In this document: positions 53,204-61,983 of the stretch, in pieces | How positions within the stretch are numbered: position 1 is the stretch's first letter | Layout of the letters: each line of letters begins with the position of its first letter | NCBI RefSeq assembly: GCF_001298265.1 | Contig: NZ_LGSZ01000095.1 | Span: forward strand, 124,001-188,000 | DNA: 64,000 nucleotides | Direction of reading: 5' to 3' | DNA from: Allobosea vaviloviae | Lineage (GTDB): Bacteria > Pseudomonadota > Alphaproteobacteria > Rhizobiales > Beijerinckiaceae | The notes under the pieces: model-generated | What the model saw: the letters and a program-made list of their open reading frames with translations, nothing else | What the model was told of the DNA's origin: nothing | The model's database searches: none | Translations under genes and position numbers: made by a program

Positions 53204-54019
53204 CTACCTGACCTCGTTGATGTAGCTGTGGGCCCGCGTCGTGGCCCGGTGATACCCTAATATGGTCGGCGTTCCCGCCTGATCGTAAGCGACTTCGTCG
53301 ATCGTCAGCACAGCCTCCCGCCCGGCGAGGCCAAGCAAGGCGATATCCTCGTCATTGGCAATGTCAGCGGTGATCTGCTCGCGCACGGCCGAGATGCGGA
53401 TGCCATAGCGCTCCAGCAGATGCAGATAGAGCAGCGCGGGCAGGGCTGCCGGCTCGCACGGCAGGCCAGGGAGACGGTCGGCCGCAAGGACGAGCCGGTC
53501 ATGCATCACCGGCCTGCCATCGGCGTGGCGGATGCGGCGAATCTTGATGACCCCGGCGTCCGGCTTGAGCTGCAACAGGACGGCCTGCTCCGGCGTCGCT
53601 GCCGCTCGCTCCACGCTCAGCATCTCGCTGGTTGATCGAACCAGACTGCCATCCGCCCGGTGCAGCCGGAAATACTGGAAGAAGAAGCGCAGGCTGTGAT
53701 GCGGGCTGCGGCCGGTCACCACCGTGCCGGTCTTGCGACGGCGCGAGAGCAGGCCTTCTGCAACGAGATCGCTCATGGCCCGGCGCACGGTGCCGACCGC
53801 GATTCCGAACCCCTGGGCAAGCACCGTTTCGTTGGGAAGCACCATGCCCGGCTTCCATTCGCCGACCAGGATGGCCTCCGACATATGGCGCTTCACCTTC
53901 TCGTAAAGCGGCGCGGCATCGCTGTTGGCGAGGTTGGGCAGCGCAGGGTGGGCGCTCGCCTGCGGCGTGACCGCTTCTGAGGCAGGGGCCGTCGCTATTT
54001 TGGCATTGACAGCCGGCAT
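53204..54019 (-). CDS. GntR family regulator with UTRA effector domain
   Basis: This 271-residue regulator has an N-terminal winged helix (PLYEKVKRHMSEAILVGEWKPG, then ETVLAQGFGIAVGTVRRAMSDL) and a UTRA domain (SEMLSVERAAATPEQAVLL, to the C-terminal YDQAGTPTILGYHRATTRAHSY). This is the HutC subgroup. The start at 54019 follows AGGA; an ATG further upstream would add unlikely sequence. It is divergent from the peptide-importer operon with an A/T-rich palindrome between, so it should repress that operon until an imported ligand or product binds. Confidence 0.88.
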   Translation of the reverse strand: MPAVNAKIATAPASEAVTPQASAHPALPNLANSDAAPLYEKVKRHMSEAILVGEWKPGMVLPNETVLAQGFGIAVGTVRRAMSDLVAEGLLSRRRKTGTVVTGRSPHHSLRFFFQYFRLHRADGSLVRSTSEMLSVERAAATPEQAVLLQLKPDAGVIKIRRIRHADGRPVMHDRLVLAADRLPGLPCEPAALPALLYLHLLERYGIRISAVREQITADIANDEDIALLGLAGREAVLTIDEVAYDQAGTPTILGYHRATTRAHSYINEVR

Positions 54020-54037
54020 AGGCTCGTTCCTATTTCT

Positions 54038-54050
54038 ATATAGTTTATAT
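54038..54050. promoter_or_regulatory. A/T-rich palindrome, candidate GntR operator
   Basis: ATATA-GTT-TATAT is an inverted repeat with 5-bp arms in the divergent promoter region between the GntR gene (start 54019) and the M20 gene (start 54154). It lies in the only clearly A/T-rich patch here and just 19 bp from the GntR start. It is a reasonable site for autoregulation and for control of the divergent operon. Confidence 0.4.
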
Positions 54051-54153
54051 GAAAGAGAGGCTCTTGCAAATGGCGACGCCTTCATCGCCGGTTCGCATTC
54101 TCCATCGCAGATCGTGGCTGCGCGCGACAAGCGTCGGCTCGGCGTACTAAGCG

Positions 54154-55506
54154 GTGTCGATGCGCGCTCCCGTCCCGATCCCGGACTCTCCCGCCTTGGC
54201 GCAGGCCATGGCGTGGCTCGCCGATGAGGTTGAAAGCGCTGCCGCCGATCTCGGCCGAATGATCGCGGTCGATACCTCGTTTCCGCCAGGGCGGGGTTAC
54301 GATGCCTTCGCCGATCTGATGGAGGTGCTTGTCGCGCCGCTCGGCTTCACGCATGAGCGCGTCGTCGTCCCGGACGCGCTCTGGCATGTGCCTGGGGGGC
54401 CAGCCTTCGGCCCCCGGACGAATCTTGTCGCCACACGTCGCGAGGGCAAACCCGTCTGCGGTCTGTATTTCCATGTCGATACCGTGCCCGCAGCGCCTGG
54501 CTGGGAGAGCGATCCCCTGTGCCTGACGCGCCAGAGCGAAAAGCTGGTCGGTCTCGGTGCTGCCGACATGAAGGGCTGCATCGCCGCCGTGCTGCTGGCG
54601 CTGCGCGCGGCCGAGGCTTGCGGTGTCGCGCTTGCCTATGACCCGATGCTGCTGTTCTGCACCGACGAGGAAGGCGGGCTCTATCCCGGTATCCGCTACC
54701 TCGCCGAGCAGGGCCGCCTCGAAGGCCATATCCTGAATTTCAATGGCAGCGCCGATGCGCGGATCTGGGCCGGCTGCTTTGGTCTGTTCAACCTGCTGGT
54801 CCGGGTGCGCGGCCAGGCCGTTCATGCAGGCGAGGGCAATCGCTCTGGTGCAGGCCTCAACGCCATCGAGGGGGCTTTGCCGCTGCTGCAGGCGCTCGCC
54901 GATCTGAAGCCCGCGATCGCCGGCCGCGTCTCTGCCCTGCCGCCACCGCCTCATGCCAAGGGGCCGCTTGCTCCGCAGCTTGGCATCGTCGCCGTCAACG
55001 GCGGAACCTGCGGTGGACAGGTGCCGGCTTTGCTCGAGATCACGATCAATCGGCGTTATGCGCCCGAAGAATCATTCGAGGATGCGCGAGCCGAGATCGA
55101 GGCCATGGTCCGCAAGGCCATTGCCGAGGCGCCGGGCCTCAGCGTCGAGATCGACCTGATCGGCCATCTCATCCCGACCGGCGACCCAACCGGGCCGCAC
55201 TGGCCGCGCTGGCAGCGCGCGATGGGGCAGGGTTTCGGCTACGAGCAGCACGAGTTCCGCACATGGGGCGCCGCGAGCTGTTCCGATTTCGGCTATGTCC
55301 AGCGCACGGGTATGCAGGAAGTCCTGCTCGGCGGATTGGGCCGTCCGAGCCGCAACATCCATTCGCCGGGCGAGCACACCACGATCTCCGATGTGATCGC
55401 GCTGGCGCGCAGCGTGCTTGCCTATCTCGCTGCCGATTTCGTCCCCGAGCTCATCCCCGAAAACGCCTATCCCCAAACTGAAGGAGCGCCCCATGTCGAG
55501 CCTTGA
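54154..55506 (+). CDS. M20 family metallopeptidase (ArgE/DapE-like), canonical active site
   Basis: This 450-residue hydrolase has an intact M20 metal site: FHVDTVPA (His, Asp), GLGAADMKG (bridging Asp), FCTDEEGG (catalytic and metal Glu), and the C-terminal RNIHSPGEHTT (His). The start is GTG at 54154, or ATG at 54160. It is the first gene of the operon regulated by GntR and overlaps the binding-protein gene by 14 bp, which fits a cytoplasmic deacylase or dipeptidase acting on the imported substrate. Confidence 0.9.
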   Translation: MSMRAPVPIPDSPALAQAMAWLADEVESAAADLGRMIAVDTSFPPGRGYDAFADLMEVLVAPLGFTHERVVVPDALWHVPGGPAFGPRTNLVATRREGKPVCGLYFHVDTVPAAPGWESDPLCLTRQSEKLVGLGAADMKGCIAAVLLALRAAEACGVALAYDPMLLFCTDEEGGLYPGIRYLAEQGRLEGHILNFNGSADARIWAGCFGLFNLLVRVRGQAVHAGEGNRSGAGLNAIEGALPLLQALADLKPAIAGRVSALPPPPHAKGPLAPQLGIVAVNGGTCGGQVPALLEITINRRYAPEESFEDARAEIEAMVRKAIAEAPGLSVEIDLIGHLIPTGDPTGPHWPRWQRAMGQGFGYEQHEFRTWGAASCSDFGYVQRTGMQEVLLGGLGRPSRNIHSPGEHTTISDVIALARSVLAYLAADFVPELIPENAYPQTEGAPHVEP

Positions 55507-57052
55507 TCGCCGTCGATTCCTCGCCGCTTCCGCCGCGCTCAGCGGGTTCGCCATGACTGGCTTCGATGTCGCCGCGCAGGCGCAGGCTCCTCGCCGGGGC
55601 GGGACGCTGCGCGTCAGCGTCGACCAGGCCGCGGCCAAGCTAAATCCGCTGCTGACCCGGGTGAATCCGGAATATCTGATCTCGGAGCTGCTCTATTCGG
55701 CGCTCACCCGTCTCAAGGTCGATATGAGCGTCGAGCCGGACCTGGCCGAATCCTGGAGCAGTTCGGCCGATCTGCTGGAATGGACCTTTAACCTGCGCAA
55801 GGGCGTGACCTTCCATGATGGCAGCGCCTTCACGGCAGCCGACGTGGTCGCGACCTTTGAGGCCATCCTCGACGCCAAGACCGCCTCGCCGGCGCGTCAG
55901 AATGTCGGCCCGATCGCCAAGGTCACCGCCAAGGACGACGCCACTGTCGTCTTCACGCTCTCGGCTCCCTTCGCCGACCTGCCGGTGACGCTCGCCTACA
56001 CCAACGCCAAGATCGTGCCGGCAGCAGTGATCAAGGCCGGACTCGGACGGCTCGACCGCGAGGCGATCGGCACAGGGCCGTTCAAGCTCGTCTCCTTCGA
56101 GCCGGAGCGGCTGATCGTGGTTGCCCGCAACGATGCCTATTACGACAAGGCGCGGCCTTATCTCGACCGGATCGATGTCGTGGTCTACCCCGACATCAGC
56201 GCGGAGAGCTCCGCCCTGATCGCCGGTGATACCGACCTGATCTCGACAGCACAGCCGACCGAGTATGGGCGGCTGGCGAAGGCCACCGGCGTCAAGGGGC
56301 TGCGCGTCCCGTCGGGCCAGTTCTGCAACGTCAATTTCGGCTGCGACACCAAGCCGTTCAACGATGTCCGCGTGCGGCAGGCGCTGGCCCTGACGATCGA
56401 CCGGACGGCGATGGTCGATTTCGTCACTGAGGGCTATGGTACGCCGGGCAACGACACCCCTCTCAACGCCGCCTATCGCTTTTACTCCGAGCAGGCGCTG
56501 AAGAAGCCCGATATCGCCAAGGCCAAGGCTCTTCTGGCCGAGGCAGGCCATCCAAATGGGCTCGAAGCCACGCTGATCGCCTCCGACCGCCCCTCGCTGC
56601 GCACGCAGATGGCTGTCGCGCTGCGGGAGATGGCCAAGCCTGCCGGCTTCCGGATCAATGTCGAGACGATGCCGCACGCGACCTATCTCGATCAGGTCTG
56701 GAAGAAGGGTTCGTTTTATGTCGGCTTCTACAACATGCAGGCGACCGCCGACGCCATCTTCGCGCTGCTCTACACCTCGAACGCAGCCTGGAACGAAACG
56801 CGCTGGAACAACGCCGCCTTCGACAAGGTGGTGAACGAAGCGCGCGCGACGGTCGACGAGGGCAAGCGTCGCCAACTCTACGCCGAGGCGCAGAAGCTGA
56901 TGCATGCCGAAGTGCCTTCGATCATCCCGACCTTCTTCGACCTTCTCGCCGCCCGGCGCGAATGGGTGCAGGGCTATGAACTGCATCCGCGTGGTGCGGT
57001 GTTCCGGCTCGATCATGTCTCGCTGGGCGCCAACGCGCCCAAGCGGGCCTGA
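55493..57052 (+). CDS. Family 5 extracellular solute-binding protein (peptide/opine importer)
   Basis: This 519-residue SBP_bac_5 protein has a Tat signal (SSLDRRRFLAASAALSGFAM) and the mature start PRRGGTLRVSVDQ. Further landmarks are LTRLKVDMSVEPDLAESW and REAIGTGPFKLVSFEPERLIV. AAGGAG before ATG at 55493 is an excellent ribosome binding site. It delivers cargo to the following permeases. Confidence 0.92.
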   Translation: MSSLDRRRFLAASAALSGFAMTGFDVAAQAQAPRRGGTLRVSVDQAAAKLNPLLTRVNPEYLISELLYSALTRLKVDMSVEPDLAESWSSSADLLEWTFNLRKGVTFHDGSAFTAADVVATFEAILDAKTASPARQNVGPIAKVTAKDDATVVFTLSAPFADLPVTLAYTNAKIVPAAVIKAGLGRLDREAIGTGPFKLVSFEPERLIVVARNDAYYDKARPYLDRIDVVVYPDISAESSALIAGDTDLISTAQPTEYGRLAKATGVKGLRVPSGQFCNVNFGCDTKPFNDVRVRQALALTIDRTAMVDFVTEGYGTPGNDTPLNAAYRFYSEQALKKPDIAKAKALLAEAGHPNGLEATLIASDRPSLRTQMAVALREMAKPAGFRINVETMPHATYLDQVWKKGSFYVGFYNMQATADAIFALLYTSNAAWNETRWNNAAFDKVVNEARATVDEGKRRQLYAEAQKLMHAEVPSIIPTFFDLLAARREWVQGYELHPRGAVFRLDHVSLGANAPKRA

Positions 57053-57069
57053 GAGCAGGGATCGCGGGC

Positions 57070-58017
57070 GTGTCGCCGGCCTATATTCTCAAGCGCATCG
57101 TGCTGGTCGGCTACACGCTGCTCGTCGTGTCACTCATCGTCTTCGCGATCACCCAGATCCTCCCCGCCGATGCGGCGGTGATGATGCTGGGCGAGAACGC
57201 GACGGCCGAGGCGCTCGCCGCGCTGCGCGCGCAGATGGGGCTCGATGCGCCGATCTGGGCGCAATATGGCCATTGGCTGGCCGGCGTGTTGCGGGGCGAT
57301 TTCGGCGTCTCCATGCGCACCGGCCAGCAGGTCGGGCCGGTGATGATCGAGGCCCTCGGCCGGTCGCTGCTGCTCGCGCTGTTCTCGATCGTGCTGATGC
57401 TGATGCTGGCCTTGCCGCTGGGCATCATCGCCGCCGTCCGGCGCGGCCGCATCGCCGACCTCGTGGTCAGCGTGATTTCCTATATCGGGGTCTCGCTGCC
57501 GGAGTTCGTCACGGCCACGCTGGTCGTGCTGGTGCTGGCCGACTGGCTGCAATGGCTGCCGGCAACCGGCTACGTGCCGCTGACCGAGAACCTGCTGCAG
57601 GGGCTGCGGCATCTCGTCCTGCCGGTGCTGACGATTTCGGTGATCCTGATCGCCCATGTCTCGCGCATGGTCCGCTCGGAACTGGTCGATGTGCTGCACA
57701 CCGACTACATCCGCGCCGCCCGTCTCAAGGGATTGCCCGGGCGCACGGTTCTCTACAAGCACGCCTTGCGCAATGCGCTGCTGCCGACGATCACGATCGT
57801 GGCGCTCGATATCGGCTACCTGCTCGGCGGCGTCATCGTGGTCGAGGAAATCTTCGCGCTGCCCGGCATCGGCCGCCAGCTCATCGTCGCGATCCAGAGC
57901 CGCGATCTGCCCTCGATCCAGGCTGGCGCGCTGATCATGGCGGCGACCTATGCCGTCGCCAGTTTCCTCGCCGACATCGCCTATGCCCGGCTCGACCGGA
58001 GAATCCAGTATGATTGA
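57070..58017 (+). CDS. DppB-like ABC transporter permease
   Basis: This 315-residue permease starts with GTG and has the DppB layout: first helix SPAYILKRIVLVGYTLLVVS, the motif RGDFGVSMRTGQQV after the first periplasmic loop, and the C-terminal VIVVEEIFALPGIGRQLIVAI. It is 17 bp after the binding-protein stop and overlaps the next gene by 8 bp. Confidence 0.92.
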   Translation: MSPAYILKRIVLVGYTLLVVSLIVFAITQILPADAAVMMLGENATAEALAALRAQMGLDAPIWAQYGHWLAGVLRGDFGVSMRTGQQVGPVMIEALGRSLLLALFSIVLMLMLALPLGIIAAVRRGRIADLVVSVISYIGVSLPEFVTATLVVLVLADWLQWLPATGYVPLTENLLQGLRHLVLPVLTISVILIAHVSRMVRSELVDVLHTDYIRAARLKGLPGRTVLYKHALRNALLPTITIVALDIGYLLGGVIVVEEIFALPGIGRQLIVAIQSRDLPSIQAGALIMAATYAVASFLADIAYARLDRRIQYD

Positions 58018-58834
58018 GCTGTTGCGCCGCGTGTTGCGCTCGCCGCAGGGCGCTCTCGGGCTTGTCCTGGTGGGGCTGATCCTGCTCGTGGTCATCCTCG
58101 GGCCGTGGATCGCGCCCTACAACCCCGAAAGCCTCGCGCCCCTGCAGCGCTACAAGCCGCCGAGCGCGCAATTCTGGCTCGGCACCGACCAGTATGGCCG
58201 CGACATCCTGAGCCGCCTGCTGCATGGCGCGCGTGCCACGGTGGTCCTGGCGGTCTTCGCGACGGCGCTCGGCACGCTGGCCGGCGCTCTGATCGGCACG
58301 ATCTCGGCCTTTCTCGGCGGGCGCAGCGACGAGGCGATCATGCGCACCGTCGATGCGGTGATGTCGATTCCGAGCCTGCTGCTGGCGCTGCTGATCGTCA
58401 ATCTGCTCGGCAAGAGCAGCCTGAATGCCCTGCTCGCCATCGCCATCGCCTTCACGCCCGGCATGGCGCGGGTGACACGTTCGGTCGCGCTGGCCGTGCG
58501 CAAGCAGGACTATGTCAACGCCGCCATCGCGCGCGGCGAGAGCGCCGGCTTCATCGTCTGGCGCGAGATGCTGCCCAATGTCGTGGCGCCGATCATCGTC
58601 GAGATGACGATCCGCGTCGCCTTTGCCGTGATGCTGTTTGCGACGTTGAGCTTCCTCGGCCTGGGCGCGCAGCCGCCTGCCTCGGAATGGGGGCTGATGG
58701 TCGCTGAAGCCAGGCGCTTCATGCATCTGAGCCCCTGGATGATCCTCTGGCCGAGCCTGGCGGTCGCCTTCGTGGCGATCGGTTTCAATCTCCTCGGCGA
58801 CGGCCTGCGCGATGCGCTCAACCCGCGCACATGA
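58010..58834 (+). CDS. DppC-like ABC transporter permease
   Basis: This 274-residue permease carries the DppC signature WLGTDQYGRDILSRLLHGAR and the cytoplasmic loop ARGESAGFIVWREMLPNVVAPI. GGAG precedes the ATG at 58010, which lies inside the preceding gene (8-bp overlap). It pairs with the DppB-like subunit. Confidence 0.92.
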   Translation: MIELLRRVLRSPQGALGLVLVGLILLVVILGPWIAPYNPESLAPLQRYKPPSAQFWLGTDQYGRDILSRLLHGARATVVLAVFATALGTLAGALIGTISAFLGGRSDEAIMRTVDAVMSIPSLLLALLIVNLLGKSSLNALLAIAIAFTPGMARVTRSVALAVRKQDYVNAAIARGESAGFIVWREMLPNVVAPIIVEMTIRVAFAVMLFATLSFLGLGAQPPASEWGLMVAEARRFMHLSPWMILWPSLAVAFVAIGFNLLGDGLRDALNPRT

Positions 58835-58856
58835 GGCCAGTCAGCATGGTGCTTTC

Positions 58857-60476
58857 ATGACGCCGATCCTCGACATCACCGGCTATTGCCTCGACTACGC
58901 CACGCCGGCGGGCTTCACCCGCGCGCTCGACGAGGTCACGCTCAGCGTCGCCAAGGGCGAGGTGCTGGGTCTCGTCGGCGAATCGGGATCGGGCAAGACC
59001 TCGCTGGCCTGGGCGATCATGCGCCATCTCCCCGAGAGCGCGCGCGAAGCAGGCCGCATCAGCCTGGTCGACAAGGATCTGACGACCGCAAGCGCAGCCG
59101 AGATCGACGCGTTTCGCGGCCGGCGCATCGGCATGGTCTTCCAGGATCCCAGCACCTCGCTCAACCCCACCTTGCCACTGGGCGAGCAGCTGGCCGAAGT
59201 GCTGGAGCATCATCGCGGGCTGACCCGCAAGCAGGCCTGGGCCGAGGGCGAGGCCATGCTCGCCAGGGTCGGCCTCAAGCTTCCCGCGCAGATGATGCAA
59301 CGCTATCCGCACGAGGCCTCAGGCGGCGAAAAGCAGCGCGTGGTCATCGCGACCGCCTTCGCCTGCCAGCCCGAATGCATCATCTTCGACGAGCCGACGA
59401 CGGCGCTCGACGTCATCACCGCGCGCCAGATCCTCGATCTCTTCGGCGAGCTGCAGGCCGAGACCGGGGTCGCCTCGCTCTATATCTCTCATGACCTGGC
59501 GTTGGTCTCGCGGGTCGCAAACCGGGTCGCGGTCATCCATCGCGGCCGCATCGTCGAGCAGGGCCGGGTGCAGGACGTCTTTGCCGCGCCGCAGGACGCT
59601 TATACGCGCGATCTGCTGGCAGCCGTCCCGCGGCCGGACCATCGCCTCGTCGAAGCCGGACCGGGAATGGAGGTCAAGGCGCTGGTCGAGGTCGACAAGG
59701 TCAGCGTCCGCTATGGCCGCAAGCCCTTCCTCTCAAAGCTGCTTCGCCGCGAAAACACCCAGTTTACCGGCAATCGCGAGGTCAGCCTGTCGGTGCGGGA
59801 GGGCGAAATCCTTGGCATCGTCGGCGAATCCGGCTCCGGCAAGTCGACCCTGGCGAAAGCCCTGACGGGCCTGAACCCGTTCGAGGGCGAACTCCGCTTT
59901 GCCGGTCGACCCATCGGTGGGCTGAAGGACATGGACAGGGCCTATCGGCGCGACGTCCAGATCATCTTCCAGCACCCTGATTCCTCGCTCAATCCGCGCC
60001 AGCGGATCCGCGAGATCCTGTCGCGCCCGCTCGCGCTTTACGGAACGCCCGAGCAGCGCAGCGACAAGACCGCGATCGGTGCCCTGCTCGAACAGGTGCG
60101 ACTGCCGGCCGGTTATGCCGATCGCTATCCCCACCAGTTGTCCGGCGGCGAGAAGCAGCGCGTGGCCATCGCGCGCGCCTTTGCCTCCCGGCCGAAGCTG
60201 GTGATCTGCGACGAGATCACTTCGGCGCTGGACGTCTCCGTGCAGGCCTCCGTCATCGAGCTGCTGGTCGATTTCCAGAAGCGCTTCGGCACGGCCTATC
60301 TGTTCATCACGCACGATCTCAACCTGGTGCGCCAGATCGCCCATCGCATCGCGGTGATGTATCGCGGCGACCTCGTCGATCTGGTCGATGTCGCCGACCT
60401 CTCGGGCGGGGCGCTCCACCCCTACACCCGCTCGCTGATCGATGCCATTCCGGCCCCTGCCGCTATCCGAGCCTGA
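58857..60476 (+). CDS. Dipeptide/oligopeptide-type ABC transporter, fused double ATPase
   Basis: This 539-residue protein has two ABC ATPase modules, like the fusion at 1151-2842. Walker A sites are GESGSGKTS (first) and GESGSGKST (second). Signatures are ASGGEKQRV and LSGGEKQRV, and Walker B motifs DEPTTALD and DEITSALD. The ATG at 58857 lacks a strong ribosome binding site; an upstream start at 58812 overlaps the permease gene. It powers the importer of the GntR-controlled operon. Confidence 0.92.
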   Translation: MTPILDITGYCLDYATPAGFTRALDEVTLSVAKGEVLGLVGESGSGKTSLAWAIMRHLPESAREAGRISLVDKDLTTASAAEIDAFRGRRIGMVFQDPSTSLNPTLPLGEQLAEVLEHHRGLTRKQAWAEGEAMLARVGLKLPAQMMQRYPHEASGGEKQRVVIATAFACQPECIIFDEPTTALDVITARQILDLFGELQAETGVASLYISHDLALVSRVANRVAVIHRGRIVEQGRVQDVFAAPQDAYTRDLLAAVPRPDHRLVEAGPGMEVKALVEVDKVSVRYGRKPFLSKLLRRENTQFTGNREVSLSVREGEILGIVGESGSGKSTLAKALTGLNPFEGELRFAGRPIGGLKDMDRAYRRDVQIIFQHPDSSLNPRQRIREILSRPLALYGTPEQRSDKTAIGALLEQVRLPAGYADRYPHQLSGGEKQRVAIARAFASRPKLVICDEITSALDVSVQASVIELLVDFQKRFGTAYLFITHDLNLVRQIAHRIAVMYRGDLVDLVDVADLSGGALHPYTRSLIDAIPAPAAIRA

Positions 60477-60492
60477 CTTCAAGGATCTTACG

Positions 60493-61710
60493 ATGGACCG
60501 TACTGCCCTTCTGGCTCGTCTCGACGAGAAAGCCGCCCTCGATTTCCTCAGCGCGATGGCGCGCCACAAGAGCTATTCGGAGACCGAGGGCGAGCGCGTG
60601 CTCGCCGCCTTCATGGCCGACAAGATGCGGGAGATCGGCATCGAGGCGGAACTGCAGCCCGTCGTCGGCGAGCGCGTCAACGCGATCGGCCGTTTGAAAG
60701 GGGCTGGCGGAGGCAAGAGCCTGCTCTTTAACGGCCATCTCGACACCAATCCGGCGACCGAGGGCTGGACTGTCGATCCATGGGGCGGGCTGGTCGACGA
60801 CCAGTTCATCTACGGCATCGGCGTTTCCAACATGAAAGCGGGCGACGCGGCCTATTTCTGCGCGGTCAAGACACTGATCGATGCCGGCGTGAAGCTGAAG
60901 GGCGACGTCGTGCTGACCTTCGTCGTCGGCGAGCTTCAGGGCGGCGTCGGCACGGTCGCCGCGATCCGCAACGGCGTGAAGGCCGACTACTTCATCAATT
61001 CCGAACCGACCGATCTGCAGGCGATCACGATGCATGCCTGCGCCTTCACCTTCGTGATCGAACTCACCGGGAACACCCGCCACCTCTCCAAGCGAGAGCA
61101 GGCGGTCGACGCCATCGTCGCGGCCTGCGACCTGATCCCCCGCCTCAATGCGATGACCTTCTCCGGTGCGAAATCCGAGGAGCACCGTTCGATCAACCGG
61201 GTTCATGTCGGCATCGTTCATGGCGCGCTCGGCAAGGAGCTGCATGAATGGCGCGCGCCGCAGGTCGCGGACTTCGCCAGGATCAAGGGCTCCGGGCGCT
61301 ATGCGCCCGGCCAGACCGAAGCCGGAGCCGTTGCCGACATGCGAGCCGAGCTCGATGCTCTGGAGGCGCGCTTTCCTGGGCTCAAGGCCACCATCCGGAC
61401 GGAGAAGGCCGAAGGCCATCGCTCGATGCCGGCCTTCGAGGTTGCCAAGGACGCCCGTATCGTCAAGACGATCAACGCGGCTTACGAGGAGGTGCGCGGC
61501 CAAAGACAGCCGATGGGCGCGATCGCGCCGCCATGCTTCTTTGGCACCGATGCCGGCCATCTTTATGCCGAACTTGGCATGGAAGGCATCGTCTGCGGAC
61601 CGGGCGGGCGCTACAACACCATGCCCGACGAGCGCGTCGAGATCGTCGATTATCTCGACATGATCCGGATCTACATGCTCTGCATCCTCGATATCTGTGA
61701 GATCGCCTGA
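60493..61710 (+). CDS. M20-family hydrolase-like protein with altered metal site
   Basis: This 405-residue protein aligns to M20 peptidases along its length, but several metal ligands are replaced. GHLDTN keeps H82 and D84. The bridging Asp position is N113 (GIGVSNMKAG). The catalytic Glu is kept as E147, but the next metal Glu is L148 (GELQGG). E171 (SEPT) is kept. The C-terminal His position is T376 (YNTMPDER). It may be a catalytically inactive ligand-binding homologue, or a single-metal or otherwise modified hydrolase. AAGGA precedes the ATG. It is the last gene of the importer operon, 16 bp after the ATPase. Confidence 0.85.
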   Translation: MDRTALLARLDEKAALDFLSAMARHKSYSETEGERVLAAFMADKMREIGIEAELQPVVGERVNAIGRLKGAGGGKSLLFNGHLDTNPATEGWTVDPWGGLVDDQFIYGIGVSNMKAGDAAYFCAVKTLIDAGVKLKGDVVLTFVVGELQGGVGTVAAIRNGVKADYFINSEPTDLQAITMHACAFTFVIELTGNTRHLSKREQAVDAIVAACDLIPRLNAMTFSGAKSEEHRSINRVHVGIVHGALGKELHEWRAPQVADFARIKGSGRYAPGQTEAGAVADMRAELDALEARFPGLKATIRTEKAEGHRSMPAFEVAKDARIVKTINAAYEEVRGQRQPMGAIAPPCFFGTDAGHLYAELGMEGIVCGPGGRYNTMPDERVEIVDYLDMIRIYMLCILDICEIA

Positions 61711-61729
61711 AACAGCCTGCTGCCGGTTT

Positions 61730-61805
61730 CCTGGACGGTGGGTTGATCCAGTCCTGTCTTCATTTCGAGCTCGACCGGGCTGAGACAGCCGATGGTCGAG
61801 TGCGG
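61730..61805 (-). pseudogene. IS3-family transposase C-terminal remnant
   Basis: On the minus strand the frame reads PHSTIGCLSPVELEMKTGLD, matching the C-terminal signature of IS3-type OrfB (RRHSTIGYLSPxEFE..AGL). The frame is broken just upstream, and neither a DDE domain nor inverted repeats are seen. The adjacent 61806-61983 contains no gene that I recognise. It is a second decayed copy of the same kind of signature seen at 7651-7737. Confidence 0.6.
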
Positions 61806-61983
61806 CGGACGGTCTTGCAGAACCGCTCGATGCCGTCGCTGAAATCAAGGTCGGCATCGATCCTATCGACGGCCGCTGCGATCTGATCAATTCCCGCTCA
61901 AGAGAGTAGCCGCCGGCCTTGTCCAGGCCGTCGCCATCCAGGAAATCGTCAGCGTAGCCAATGCCATCCGGAAGCCATTTGGC

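Noticed and set aside
61806..61983. Possible short minus-strand frame containing GYADDFLDGDGLDKAGGYSLE
   Set aside because: Too short, no start site, and only a vague resemblance to any family; treated as degraded intergenic DNA beside the IS scar.
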